A stretch of 64,000 nt of DNA, from positions 80,983,082 to 81,047,081 of the forward strand of contig NC_039365.1 of assembly GCF_003573695.1 (NCBI RefSeq), read 5' to 3'. The notes beneath the pieces were generated by a model that was not told where the DNA came from, searched no databases, and saw only the letters and a program-made list of their open reading frames with translations. The stretch's first letter is position 1; every line of letters begins with the position of its first letter. The stretch is from Papaver somniferum (lineage: Eukaryota > Streptophyta > Magnoliopsida > Ranunculales > Papaveraceae). Below are positions 1 through 11,380 of the stretch, one piece after another. A program made the position numbers and the translations under genes.

Positions 1-272
1 TCCACAAAAATAGAAATTAGAAAACCGTCTTGTCAAAGGGAAGGAAACTAATTTTGGTTTTCAGAAGTAGATATTTTTGCCGTGATATTTGGATTTCATG
101 ATTGTTACAAAAGTAGGTAGGTAGGACAATCAACTTATGTTATGCAAACTGCATTCTCACTGATGTATATGATCTCCTCCCAAACCAATTTTCTTGCTTT
201 CCATATTTGTATTCTATAGCAACACAGCTCATATATTGGTCAGTGGCTATTGACCAAAAAGTCAAGTTCGAT
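1..272. other. Left flank, no gene recognised
   Basis: AT-rich sequence with no supported reading frame. It lies immediately left of a retroposon insertion whose target duplication begins at 273. I see nothing that identifies it. Confidence 0.5.
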
Positions 273-284
273 CTATTGATGCTT

Positions 285-432
285 CAAAACTTTTTTTTTC
301 GAATGAGAAAGGTTTTATTAAAAATAAAAGAAACCTAGCCAAAGCCAGGTTTACAAAAGAAACAATACTGAAACTTGCATACTGCCGGTGACACAAGACC
401 GCACACTTAAAGGAATGAGAAGTATTCTTCTT
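285..432 (-). mobile_element. Truncated LINE-like retroposon tail, part 1
   Basis: A T-run at 291-299 (poly-A on the minus strand) is followed by sequence that resembles the 3' end of plant LINE transcripts. The insertion resumes after the copia element at 5717-5746. The 12-mer CTATTGATGCTT stands left of the T-run (273-284) and again at 5747-5758, which fits a target-site duplication. The retroposon is about 170 bp without the copia insertion. No coding domain survives, so the family is inferred only from the tail and the duplication. Confidence 0.45.
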
Positions 433-848
433 TGTTGGTAGAATGGTCAAGGACTGGATTAGGAAATCTAGTTGGTTTGGGAAACCAATTACTAGTGTCC
501 TAAGTATAGCAATTTAAGAGGTTTGTCTCTTAGAGTTAAGTTAGGAAACCCTATACTTGTAGGAAAGTAATCTTTAGTAAGAAATGTGTCCAACCCTATT
601 GATATGTATAAATAGCCATAGAGAGAACTAGAGAAAACACATCAGAACTAAGTAAAAAGTTCTCTTCTTCTCTGCTTAGGCTTTGTATATTCCAACCTAT
701 ACGGTGATATATAAAATTGCTTATTCCTTCCCAAGGATTCAACCTCGTTAAATACTTGTTCTTCATGTGTGTGTGATTGTGTTCTTGGCGATATTGAGAT
801 ACCTCGTAGTAGTGCAAACCTAACGCTTCCGCGGGCTTTGACACAACA
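433..848 (+). repeat. 5' LTR of copia element
   Basis: Begins TGTTGGTA and ends ACACAACA, followed two bases later by the primer-binding site. A TATA-like TATAAATAG lies near 607-615. Minus-strand reading frames across the LTR are chance frames. Confidence 0.93.
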
Positions 849-850
849 AT

Positions 851-862
851 TGGTATCAGAGC
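851..862 (+). promoter_or_regulatory. Primer-binding site (initiator tRNA-Met)
   Basis: TGGTATCAGAGC is the standard plant copia primer-binding site, complementary to the 3' end of initiator tRNA-Met. It starts two bases after the 5' LTR. Confidence 0.93.
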
Positions 863-989
863 AAGGAGACGTTCTTGGATACGGGTACTCAGGTTGAAGT
901 TGAAGTGAAGGTATTTTTCTGAAGATTGCTTGAGGTAATACTAATCTCAAAGGTTCTGTTTTTTATCTATATTTGGTTGTTTAAGAACA

Positions 990-1850
990 ATGGTTGACGG
1001 GGATAAACCAGTTGATCCGAAAGATCCTTTAGGAGAACATTCGGAGTCCACAAGTAAATATAAAGAAACAAAAGAAGAAATACTTCATTCACATAGATCA
1101 CAACTCAAGGTAGAAAAGTTTACAGGAACCAATAGCTTTGGTTTATGGAGAACGGACGTAATGGATGCTCTTGTTCATCTTGACCTAGAAGAAGCTCTAG
1201 AAGATCAGCCAGTTGAGATGTCTGATAAGCAGTGGAACAAGATGAATAGATTATGTCTTGCTTCGATACGAGGGTGCTTAGCAACTGCAGTAAGAGTTAA
1301 TTATCATCACGAGACTTCAGCTAAGGATCTCTGAGAAAAGCTAGAGAAAAAATACCTTGTGAAGAACGTGGCTGATAGGATACATCTTAAAAGGAATTTG
1401 TATCGCTATAACATGAAGAAAGGTGCAACCCTAACTGAGATTCATATAATAAACTTCTTGCTGAGTTGGTTAACTACGATGAGAAGATCAACGACGAGGA
1501 ACAAGCTGTGGCTAATAAATTCTCTTCCTGAAAAGTATGAACCCGTGATTAAAGCATTAATGCACGGCAAGGATAAGATGACATACGTTGAGGTCACTAC
1601 GGCATTGCGTAGTGAGTAGTTCAGGAAGATGGACCGCGAATACCTTGCAAGTGAAGCTAATAATGATGTACTTCTTGCAAGAGGTCGTTCAACAGACAGG
1701 AGAAAGAAGACTGGTGATTATGGTAAAGGTAGACACGTCTGCGTAAAGATGAGTATACTTGGTGCCATGATTTATATCATTGGGCTAAGAATTGTACCAA
1801 GCGTAAGGCAAGAGAAGGAGATAATAATAATACCGAGGTGAATATTACTA
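990..1850 (+). pseudogene. gag: copia gag (UBN2-type), broken
   Basis: The start MVDGDKPVDPKDP is followed by a copia Gag core (VEKFTGTNSFGLWRTDVM, then NSLPEKYEPVIKALMHG). The nucleic-acid-binding knuckle near 1730-1810 survives only in another frame as a degenerate C...HWAKNC pattern. In-frame stops at about 1332 and 1617, together with frame changes, prevent a full Gag. The Gag normally forms the cytoplasmic particle that packages element RNA; this copy cannot. Confidence 0.85.
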
Positions 1851-1909
1851 AAGGTAATGAATAATCATATGATGCTTCTGATTTCTTGCCTACTGTGAAA
1901 CCATCAGCT

Positions 1910-4900
1910 TGTACTATTACAGATGGTACATAGGTATTAGATACTGGAGCAACGTATCATATATGTCCATATCGGGAATGGTTCTCAAGTTTTGAAGATC
2001 TTGATGGAGAAGTACGTATGGGAAACAATCATACCTGCAAGGTGATTGGAATTGGTAGTGTTCGTATCAAGATGCATGATGGTATGGTTAGAGAGCTGAA
2101 GGAAGTAAGATTTGTACCTGTCATAAAGAAGAATCTGATTTCACTCGGAACTTTGGAAGCTAAGGGCTATAAGATAGTCGCTGAAAATGGTGTTCTAAAG
2201 GTAATCTTTGGATCGTTGGTAATCATGAAGGGTACATGTCATCATAACTTGTATTACTTGAATGGGAGTACATCAACAGGGGATGCGTCTATTTTTGAAC
2301 ACACCGAGAGTGCATCTACTGAGAAGACGAAGCTATGGCACATGAGACTTGCACATCCAGGTGAGAAGTCGTTGCATAGGTTGATTCAACAAGACTTGTT
2401 GAAAGGTGTTATTGCCTGCAAGTTAGAATTTTGTGAACATTGTGTTAAGGGCAAGAAAACAAGAACAAGCTTTGGCACAGCTATCCACAATACTAGTGGA
2501 GTTCTTGACTATGTTCACTCAGATGTTTGGGGTTCTTCCAAGAATGCATAATTGGGAGGGAAACATTGGTTTGTATCATTCATTGATGATTATTCTAGGC
2601 GCCTATGGGTGTACACCATGAGGCATAAGGATGAAGTCCTAGAAATCTTTGTGAGGTGGAAAAAGGCAACTGAGACTCAAACTGGCAGAAAGATCAAAGT
2701 ACTACGTTCGGAAAATGGTGAGAGTACAAGAGTGATCCGTTCTTGCAAGTATGTCAGGATGAGGAGATAACGAGGCACTTCACAGTTAAGAAGACACCGC
2801 AACAAAATGGGGTAGCTGAACGCATGAATCGTACTTTGCTGGAGAAGGTACGATGTATGTTATCTAATGCTGGATTAGGTAAGGCGTTTTGGTATGAGGC
2901 AGTTACGTATGCGTGCTTCCTCATTAATAGGTTGCCATCAGCTGCATTAGAATGTAAAACTCCTATGGAGAAGTGGTTTGGTAAACCAGCTTATGATTAT
3001 GACTCAATTAATATCTATGGTTGTCCTGCGTGGTATCATGTTAGTGAAAACAAGCTTGATAGACGTGTTGTGAAATGAATCTTTGTGGGTATGAAGAGTG
3101 AAGTAAAAGGGTTCAAGATTTGGAATCCAGTTGAGAAGAAGATAGCCATGAGTAGAGATGTCACATTTGATGAAATGTCTATGGTAAAGTCTTGGGGTTC
3201 TCAACAGGTGGAGAACAAAAGCACCAGTACTAATGAGTATTTGCAGCAGGTGGAGATTGATGCAACTCCACCAATTCCAGTTAAGTTTGTATCTGTTCAG
3301 AATACTTCTGAAGACATTGGGTCTGCAGGAGAGGTAACTACTAAAGTTCCAAATGATAGTGACGCTGTTGAGGAAGAGGAATAAGAGTCAATAGAAGATA
3401 CAGAAGATACGGTCACGGAGGCCATAGAAACCAGCAAACTGAGAAGATCAAACAGGAAGCCTGGTTGGATGAATGATTACATTGCTTATGCATTACCAGT
3501 TGTGAATATGGTACTCCTACTTCCTATTTAGAAGTTGTACGTAGTACAGAGTGTAAATAATGGGAAGGTGCAATGCAGGACGAGATGGAGTCTCTTTATA
3601 AGAATGGCACATGGATTCTTACGAAGCTTCCGAACGGTAAGAAGGCCATAGGGTGCAAGTGGGTATATGCTAAGAAAGAAGGATCTTCGGTGAATCAAGT
3701 ACGCTACAAGGCAAGGTTAGTTAAAAAAGGTTATGCCCAAACATAAGGGATTGACTACAATGAGGTGTTCTCTCCGGTGGTAAAACACTCATCAATCCGT
3801 ATTTTGTTGGCCTTGGTAGCACAATATGATTTATACCTAGTTCAGCTAGATGTTAAGACAACATTCTTACATGGTGACCTAGAAGAGGAGATCTATATGA
3901 CTCAGCCGAGTGGGTTTAAGGTTGCTGAAAAAGAAGATTTTGTATGTAAACTGAAGAGATCGTTGTACGGGCTGAAGCAGTCTCCAAGACAATGGTACAA
4001 GCGATTTGACCAGTTTATGATAGGCCAAACATACACAAGAAGTCACTATGACCATTGTGTATACTTTAAGAAGCTACGTGATGGGTATTTCATATATTTT
4101 CTCTTGTATGTCGATGATATGTTGATAGCATCGAATAACAAGAAAGAGATTGATAATTTGAAGCACAAGTTGTCATCTGAGTTTGAGATGAAAGATCTGG
4201 GAGAAGTTAAGAAGATTCTTGGTATGGAGATTCAACGTAATAGAGAGAAGGGTAAGGTTTGTTTGTCTCAAAAGGCATATTTAAAGAAAGTGTTACAGAA
4301 TTTTGGTGTATACGAAGGAACTAAATCTGTAAGTACTCCCCTTGCTGCTCATTTTAAGTTGAATGCACGTATGTCTCCCACTACTGAAGAAGAGCGAAAG
4401 TATATGGCCAAGTCCCATATGCTGAGGCTGTTGGTAGCTTGATGTATACGATGGTATGTACAAGGTCGGACATTTCACATGTTGTTAGAATGGTCAGCTG
4501 TTATATGCATTGTCCTGGTAAGGAACATTGGCAAGCTGTGAAATGGATTTTGAGGTATCTTTACGGTACGGTTGATGTTGGCTTGGAGTTTGTGAATGAT
4601 AGAAGTAATACTCATTGTGTGTTGGGTATGTGGATTCTGACTATGCTGGTGATTTGGATAAGAGACATTCAACTACCGGGTATGTATTTACCGTAGCAGG
4701 GGCACCAGTAAGTTGGAGATCAATCTTGCAGTCTACTGTGAAGCTTTCAACTACGGAGGAGGAGTAAATGGCAGTGACTGGGGCATTTAAGGAGGCTATA
4801 TGGTTACAAGGTTTGCTAGATGACTTAGAAGTTGTGCAAGACCAACTGCCTGTGCATTGTGATAGTCTAAGTGCAATTGATTTGTCTAAGAATCAAGTGC

Positions 4901-4970
4901 ATCATGCTAGAACCAAACATATAGACGTATGATTTCACTTTGTGAGAGAAATTCTTGAAGAAGAAGACAT
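1910..4970 (+). pseudogene. pol: copia pol (PR-INT-RT-RNase H), broken
   Basis: Domains appear in copia order. The protease active-site region VLDTGATYHICP is near 1940-1975, just after an in-frame TAG. The zinc-binding HMRLAHPGEK...CEHCVKGK is at 2340-2455. The integrase core has D in DYVHSDVWG and E in VAERMNRTL, but the middle motif reads SENG where DNG is usual. The reverse transcriptase runs from about 3640 and keeps LLYVDDMLIAS near 4105-4135. The RNase H part follows (FKEAIWLQGLLDDLE, then KNQVHHARTKHID) to about 4930. Stops near 2550, 2768, 3076, 3382, 3745, 4441 and 4930 and several frame changes show it is dead. The match is to Tnt1-94-type polyproteins. Confidence 0.9.
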
Positions 4971-5270
4971 TCTACTTGTGAAGATCGATACCAAAGACAA
5001 TCCAGTTGATATGTTGACTAAAGTAGTATCTGGGATCAAGTTTCGATATTGTTCGAAATTGATCCACATCCTTCCGGTTTGGTGAAAGTACCTTTTGCGG
5101 TAGAGGTTCTTAGGAACCTGGTGGAGGTATTCTAGCAAGGTCATTTGAGAGAACTACGGTCGGGTTTGATTCCTATTGAGGATACGTAGGCAGCCAGTGA
5201 TGGTTCAATCGACGTTGGAAGATTGAGGTGATTTTTTCTATTGATCGTCCCATGCATGAATGCATGATCC

Positions 5271-5278
5271 GAGGTGGA
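5271..5278 (+). promoter_or_regulatory. Polypurine tract of copia element
   Basis: GAGGTGGA lies just before the 3' LTR and would prime plus-strand synthesis. Confidence 0.6.
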
Positions 5279-5282
5279 TAAT

Positions 5283-5716
5283 TGTTGGTATGATGGTCAA
5301 GGACTAGATTAGGAAATCTAGTTGGTTTGGAAAACCAATTACTAGTGTCCTAAGTATAGCAACTTAAGAGGTTTGTCTCTTAGAGTTAAGTTAGGAAACC
5401 CTATACTTGTAGGAAAGTAATCCTAATTAAGCAACGTGTCCAGCCTATTAATATGTATAAATAGCCATAGAGAGAACTAGAGAAAACACACCATAACTAA
5501 GTAAAAAGTTCTCTTCTTCTCTGCTTAGGCTTTGTATATTCCAACCTATACGGTGATATATAAAATTGCTTATTCCTTCCCGAGGATTCAACCTCGTGAA
5601 ATACTTGTTCTTCTTGTGTGTGTAATTGTGTTTTTGGTGATATTGAGATACCTCGTAGTAGATTGAGATACCTCGTAGTAGTGCAAACCTAACACTTACG
5701 CAGCTTTGGCGCAACA
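5283..5716 (+). repeat. 3' LTR of copia element
   Basis: Homologous throughout to the 5' LTR. It carries an extra 18-bp tandem copy of the segment containing GATACCTCGTAGTA, so it is 434 bp against 416 bp. Confidence 0.93.
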
Positions 5717-5758
5717 CTCTTTGTTATTGATGCTTATGCTCGAAAACTATTGATGCTT

Positions 5759-6491
5759 GTAAAGAGCATTATTGCACGTAAAATTTTAGTTGAAGATGTT
5801 GGCAACTTCCATAGGTTGTTTTTGTTTGACGAGATGTTAGAGTAAAAAACTCCTGAAACACCCTTTTTACTTGATACTAGTAGAGAGATGTACCACAACC
5901 ACTGAATGGGTGAGCCGATATGTAATATATATATATATATAAAAATAAATAAAAGATCAATCGACTTTTGGGTGAGATCTTACTCCAAGCCTCTTTGCTG
6001 GATTACTGCTCCTGATATATGTTACTATTGAAACCACATGTGCGATGTATATATACTTGAATTTTACTCTTTTAACAACACCGAATTTGATAACAATGAT
6101 ATTTTTTTTCATAAAATAAAATTGAATATTCTTATTTGTACTCATTACGTAGCTATTTCAAAGAGCTTTATAAATATGTTAATTTTACCAAAATCTGGTG
6201 TATATAAGTTTTTAAAAATTTTGATATATTTTTAAAACAATGGCATTTCCGTGAATATGTAAATACATAAGGTTGAATATGTAAGTATTAATTTAATGTA
6301 CCTTCTTATCCTTGAATATATATGTATAGTAGTGGTTCATATTAAAGGTCATTCAGTAATATCAGGGTTACACCATGAATACATATGGATAGTAGTGGTT
6401 GATATTAAAGGTCATTCGGTAATATCAGGGTTACACCAAGCTATTTTGTCATTTTGTGACCAACCAAAATACTCTTTTCTTTATATTAGTA
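5759..6491. other. AT-rich non-coding stretch with TA run
   Basis: No supported gene. A short (TA)n run lies at about 5927-5942. A 63-bp tandem duplication is listed separately. Confidence 0.5.
6314..6438. repeat. 63-bp tandem duplication
   Basis: Two adjacent copies (6314-6376 and 6377-6438) share TAGTAGTGGTT, ATTAAAGGTCATTC and ATATCAGGGTTACACCA with only a few differences. Confidence 0.85.
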
Positions 6492-6523
6492 CTAGCTCTT
6501 AACCCGTGCCGAAACGGCACGGG
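6492..6523 (-). mobile_element. Probable Helitron 3' terminus
   Basis: On the minus strand a perfect 9-bp stem with a 3-nt loop (CCCGTGCCG TTT CGGCACGGG; plus-strand coordinates 6503-6523) is followed by eleven bases ending in CTAG and then T. That is the canonical Helitron 3' end: hairpin, short spacer, CTRR, insertion before T. The body would extend to the right, but I could not locate a TC-type 5' end and see no Rep/helicase coding. Confidence 0.55.
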
Positions 6524-8578
6524 AATAATTTTCATCTGGATATTAAATTCAGTATTTTTATTAATTATAGAGTTTACTTGTCATTACAAAAGTGAAGGGA
6601 AAATCAATAGATATTTTTATTCTTCGGTCCATTAATCTTTTATCATGTACTCATATATGATTCCTTTCTAGTATGTTTGATAGTTTGACATTCTCCCAAA
6701 TAATGCCTCTTCCCGAGCCGTACCCTATCAAAATTATTTTTCACATACTCTTCCACAAAAAACCAACGATATTTGATATGTTTTATAGTTTGCGAAGACA
6801 AAAGAAATATTATCAATCATTTGAAACGGTATTTCCCTTCTGCATCTCCCTTATTTTAGTGACCGCGTCAAACCAAAACATCAAACTATATAGGTTAATA
6901 AAATTTACATCACTCGAACTCATTCATCCCATAAATAATTGTGTACGTATTAACAATGTCAAGATCCTTGTTGATTTTGTCCCCTTTAAAAATGGTCCAA
7001 AATTTTTGAAACTCAGAATGAACTCTACAATACATATTACATCGTATGTTTTTACAATACGAATAACACAAATAAATAGTAATTCATTTATCCAAGTCAT
7101 TATATTATAAAACGTTGAGCCATTTCAGATGGCAACCCATTCGACTCAGAAAAGATATATCTTCAATTCTTCAAAACCCTCAGACAATCTACGACATTGA
7201 TCTTGTAAATGTGAGGTTATTCCCTGCATAAAAATATAGCTAGTAGTCAAATGGTTAACCACTTGACCTACTGATAATAGACTATGTTATCCATCATTAT
7301 TGAACAAAAACAACGTTCTGCCATTTAATAAGAAATACGTGAGACGATGCGAAATTACTCACTGGTGCAATTTGGTGACCATTACTTACGACTACAAAAA
7401 TACCATCCACCATTTTTGTTGTTACTGAAATAGCTTCCATCACCATTTCCAACCACACCATAATGTTTTTTCCTTTACACCATCACGACCACCATTGTGA
7501 TCCACTTGATAAATGTTGGTCAATTTAGATATTAGTTAATCAAATTATATTTAATATCATTATTTAATAAAAATATTTGTTAATAGAATAATTAATTATT
7601 ATCATTTTTGATGCAACGTCTACTATGGAAGATTAATAGAATGGTTATTATGAAAGACAAATGAAAAATTAGTAATCTGTTAATTAAATTTTAGACGTTA
7701 GATAAATTTTTAATCATTAGTTATGATAAACAATTACAACCTTAGATTTATCTATTGCAAGAACAAATATGTCACTGTCCATATTAAGTAAAAAAATTTA
7801 TGTCAATTTAACCCTTTTTATTTTTTTGTTGGCTTTATATAAACTGATAATTGTTTTTCATATTTTTTAATTATTATGTTTCGTACTGAGAATTGCTAGG
7901 TTGACCAAAATATGTGTCTCGAAGAAACTACTGAGTGAAACATGTAGTGGGACCTACTGAAAAAATCAACCACAACTTCATTAATAATGTTATTTTTGTT
8001 CTAGCGACATACAATAAACATTTTCCCACTACGACACTGAACCTGCACTACCGCCACCAGAACGACTCACTACCACTACCTTTTCCACCACAATCACTAT
8101 CGTCACCGACTCCATGCATCACCACTCTCAATCACCACCCTGGTTATCTCTAATTTCTATTGATATAATTATTAATTAATTTATTATTTATTTAATAAAA
8201 ATATATTTAGAAAAATGGAATTGGTTAAAAAGAATTTTAAAAGTTATTATATTTCTTAATTAACAAATTTATTATTTATTTAATGAAAGTATATTTATTA
8301 AGATAGTTATAAGACACTTATGATAAGAGATTAATTAAGTATTTATTATAATAAGTTAATGATACAATAATGATGTAAACAACCACAACCACAAATTTAG
8401 TTTTCCCTAGGAGAAATCCGGACCACTCTTTAACTTGCCTAAGTTGTCCCAACTATGCTTTATAAGGGAGATATAAGATAAGATGGTGGTTTTACATGGA
8501 AACGGATCTGTGTGTTATCATAAGATCTTGATTTCTCACTTCTTTCATCTGTACTTAGTTGTTATTAATCTTACGCCA
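6524..8578. other. AT-rich stretch without recognisable genes
   Basis: A 145-codon open frame at 6673-7110 has no recognisable domain or codon signature. CAC/ACC-rich tracts occur near 7380-7500 and 7990-8150. This may be the body of the Helitron whose end is at 6492, but nothing in it proves that. Confidence 0.4.
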
Positions 8579-8628
8579 GATGGGTTCATTGGTGAAGAAA
8601 GAGGTAACCCTTAGGGTTATTGAAGTTT

Positions 8629-9981
8629 GTTTTTTTTAAGCATTGAATTGTATCTAAAATTAAGCGGCTATTACATGAGGATATGTTTTACCCAAAAAGT
8701 CATCTATTACAACTCGGTTAATGCAAGATGGAACTATGTGATCCCAGACCAAAGTTGAAAGGTTTCCTATATGGTTGTAGTCCGCAGCAAGGTTCGCTAG
8801 CATGTCTGCAACATAATTACCTTCCCTGTAATTGTGCATGATGGTGCAGTAAGGAATTTAGCTCATGATTAGCTTGCTTTCCAAGATCATACCCAATATG
8901 TACCAAGGCGGTTCGGCATCTGAAGTAATGAATCGAAGTAGTTTTCCGAGTCGGTTTCAAATTGAACTTTTGGGAAACTTCTTCTTTTGCTGTCCTAGTC
9001 GCTATGAGTATGGCCCAAGATTCGGCTGTCAAGGCAGTGGTGATTCCCAACGGTTGTGCTATCGTTATTAATATGTTGGCATATGAATCTCTGTATATGA
9101 AACCTTCTCCAGCTATTCCAAGATGTCTTCTTGTTGCACCATTTATGTTGTTGTGGACACCCGTGTTACATTTCCAGGGTTGATAGGAGTTGGCATTCCA
9201 GGTAACATGGGAGGGAGGTTCGTTTGTGCCCAAGAGAATTATCGTTGAAGATCGAGAGCCATATGCGCTATGTTTCTCGGATTCGGTTGTATTTGACAAT
9301 AAACGTATTCATTTGTAGTTATACATAAGGACCAGAATAGGAAAAAAAATGTAGTGTTAGTAGAACCATGTACCTTTAACTATAGTATTTGTGAGATTGT
9401 CGCTTGAGGGTTTGGAAGGTTTCCGACACTTGATTGATTAGGAAGTTTCGCTGTGAGAGTGCCTCATGCGGCTATGGACACTTGACAATGAAGGAGAATG
9501 TGATTAGCAGTTTCTGGATGGGAATTGCATAGTGGGTAGATGTTGGTTTCGGTGAGGTGGATATGGTGTAGAATGGAGAGGGTTGGGAGGCCCTCGTTGA
9601 TTGCTGTTCCCAAGAAAATCTGTATTTTTGGAGGACATGGAAGTGTCCATAGAAATTTTGATATTGGTAGTGGGTGGGAATGATGGGATGTGCTTACTAA
9701 GCAATTGTATCTAGATGTTGTAGTGTACTTTCCATATTTGGTGAAAGGCCATATGATCTTATCAGAGGGGTTTCTTTGGGGGATGTGTATATTGACAAAT
9801 ATTTGGGTTATGTGGGAGGGAAGGAGGCTTATTTTATCGTGGTTCCAAGTGTTGAAAGGATCAATGAGGTCAGCGACCATCTTGATGGGGTAACAGCTCT
9901 TCGGATCCAAGGTACTAGTGAATTGCGAAATCCAATTAGCTTGGATGGGGGTTGATGGTAGGTCTGTAAACAAGCCTACAA
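8629..9981 (-). pseudogene. LINE ORF2, 3' fragment (zf-RVT and RNase H)
   Basis: C-terminal part of an L1-type plant LINE read leftward. At 9981-9464 is the linker plus reverse-transcriptase-associated zinc-binding domain, with PPKIQIFLGTAINEGLPT and a Cys/His set in YPLCNSHPETANHILLHC. At 9299-8817 is an RNase H-like (RVT_3) domain (WKCNTGVHNNINGATRRHLG, then LTAESWAIL and GKQANHELNSL). The fragment ends at a T-run (8629-8637), which is the element's poly-A tail on the minus strand. The frame is interrupted between the two domains. The upstream part of the same LINE continues at 22620 beyond later insertions. Confidence 0.85.
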
Positions 9982-11380
9982 TGATAACTGCAAGTGCACA
10001 TTGCCGATATGTAACACAGGGCAAGCACAGGTCGATCCTCAGGGACAATGTGGGTGTAGGGTTAAAGCTATGGTCTACCACTACTGATTTCAGAAAAAAG
10101 AGTAACCAAAAAGGGGGTTGTGTTTTGTCGATATGACTAAGACGTTTGTAGAGATTACAACAGTGAAATAAAGATGCAAATAGCAAAAGATGTAAGCAAA
10201 GAGGATTCTAAACTGGCAGATAACTAGGGCGTTAGGGCAATCGAATCCACCGCTTAACCTATACTAAGCCAACTCAGTCTCAATCCTACTCTTGTACCTT
10301 CTATGGACACCGGTGAACTTCTAGGATTTGCAGACTATCCAGATAACAGTGAAGATTCTAGTCTGCTGCACATCAAAGGGTAGTTTCAGGAGGATGGTTT
10401 AGTGTCAACTAAGATAATTACCAATCCTAGTATTAGCAGTCTTCTTATAATACAACTAACCACAGATCAATCACTTAGATGATTTAAACAATCCTGATAT
10501 GGATATTCTAATCGCAACTAAGGTGTCCCTCCGAAGTACTAACTATCTGATTAAAGCACAACTAGTCAAAGTATCGAACAACAATCAGTTAAACACGAGT
10601 TGCAGCACAAACAACATAGTATGTTCTAACTACAATGGATAGATGGCATACACTGTGAGAGCAAAATGCTGAAGTGCTCAGATTATATTTACCCAAAATA
10701 TTATAGCACAACAAGAACAATATCAAAACTTGAATTAAACTCAGCAATAGATTAATGGTTTCATCTCAATAGATTATTGCTCAGATTATATTTACCCAAA
10801 ACATTATAGCACAACAAGAACAATATCAAAATTTGAAATAAACTCAGCAATAGATTAATGGTTTCATCTAAACCCTAACTATGAAATCAGAACATCATGA
10901 AGATAATGAAATCAAACCTAAATTACTTCTTGGTGCACCGGCTAATCAGGGAATGATTTTTACATCACAATCTCCTCCCTATTTATACACAAAAATCTCT
11001 CAATCACTTGAATTCGAAATTAGAGAATACCCACTCACCATAACGTGTTTTCTGAAAAGTCCCTCCTTCAATTCATCTCCGCAAGCCTAGATTTACAGCT
11101 GTTGAGGCTAATCTTATATCTCTCAATCCTAGCTTATAGGGTTATTGTTCTTGATAAGAAAAGAAGACAAGATTGGGAGAGATAGAGATAGAGATTAGGA
11201 GTTTGATTGATGGCTAGTTGAGAGGGTGGTTGTGATCAGAGGTGGTCAGGGATGGAATTGATTGATGGAGGTGAAATGGAAGCTTTGCAGGGTTTGGAGA
11301 GAAGAAGAAAACGAAATGAAGGTTGGTTTCTGCTAGTACAAGGAGAAGAGACAGGAGGCTAGGGTGTTAGGCAGGAGTGG
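9982..11380. repeat. gypsy-type LTR, left part (split by element A)
   Basis: Starts TGATAACTGCAAGTGCAC exactly where the LINE reading frame stops. The matching right end (TTTGGCACTCATCA) is at 22619, immediately before the LINE resumes. The two parts make about 1.87 kb with TG...CA ends and no coding domains, which is what a solo LTR looks like. The adjoining LINE bases are TACAA (left) and GTTGT (right), so no target duplication is visible. Confidence 0.65.
10676..10871. repeat. 103-bp tandem duplication inside split LTR
   Basis: GCTCAGATTATATTTACCC and the sequence after it through GATTAATGGTTTCATCT occur at 10676 and again at 10779, with a few substitutions. Confidence 0.85.

Larger units (their letters stand above)
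433..5716 (+). mobile_element. Ty1/copia LTR retrotransposon (Tnt1-like), degenerate
   Basis: Complete element with two LTRs (433-848 and 5283-5716), a primer-binding site, a purine tract, and gag plus protease-integrase-reverse transcriptase-RNase H in copia order. The LTRs begin TGTTGG and end CAACA. The five flanking bases are TTCTT on the left and CTCTT on the right, an imperfect duplication. The LTRs differ at roughly twenty or more positions plus an 18-bp tandem duplication (around 5640-5675) in the 3' copy, so this is an old insertion. Both gag and pol are interrupted by stops and frameshifts. Confidence 0.95.

Noticed and set aside
596..950. Minus-strand frames of 82-100 codons at the copia 5' LTR
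   Set aside because: Antisense to the LTR and primer-binding site, and similarly present at the 3' LTR; not genes.
6673..7110. 145-codon frame on the plus strand
   Set aside because: No recognisable motif, AT-rich composition like its surroundings, no start context or neighbour to support it.
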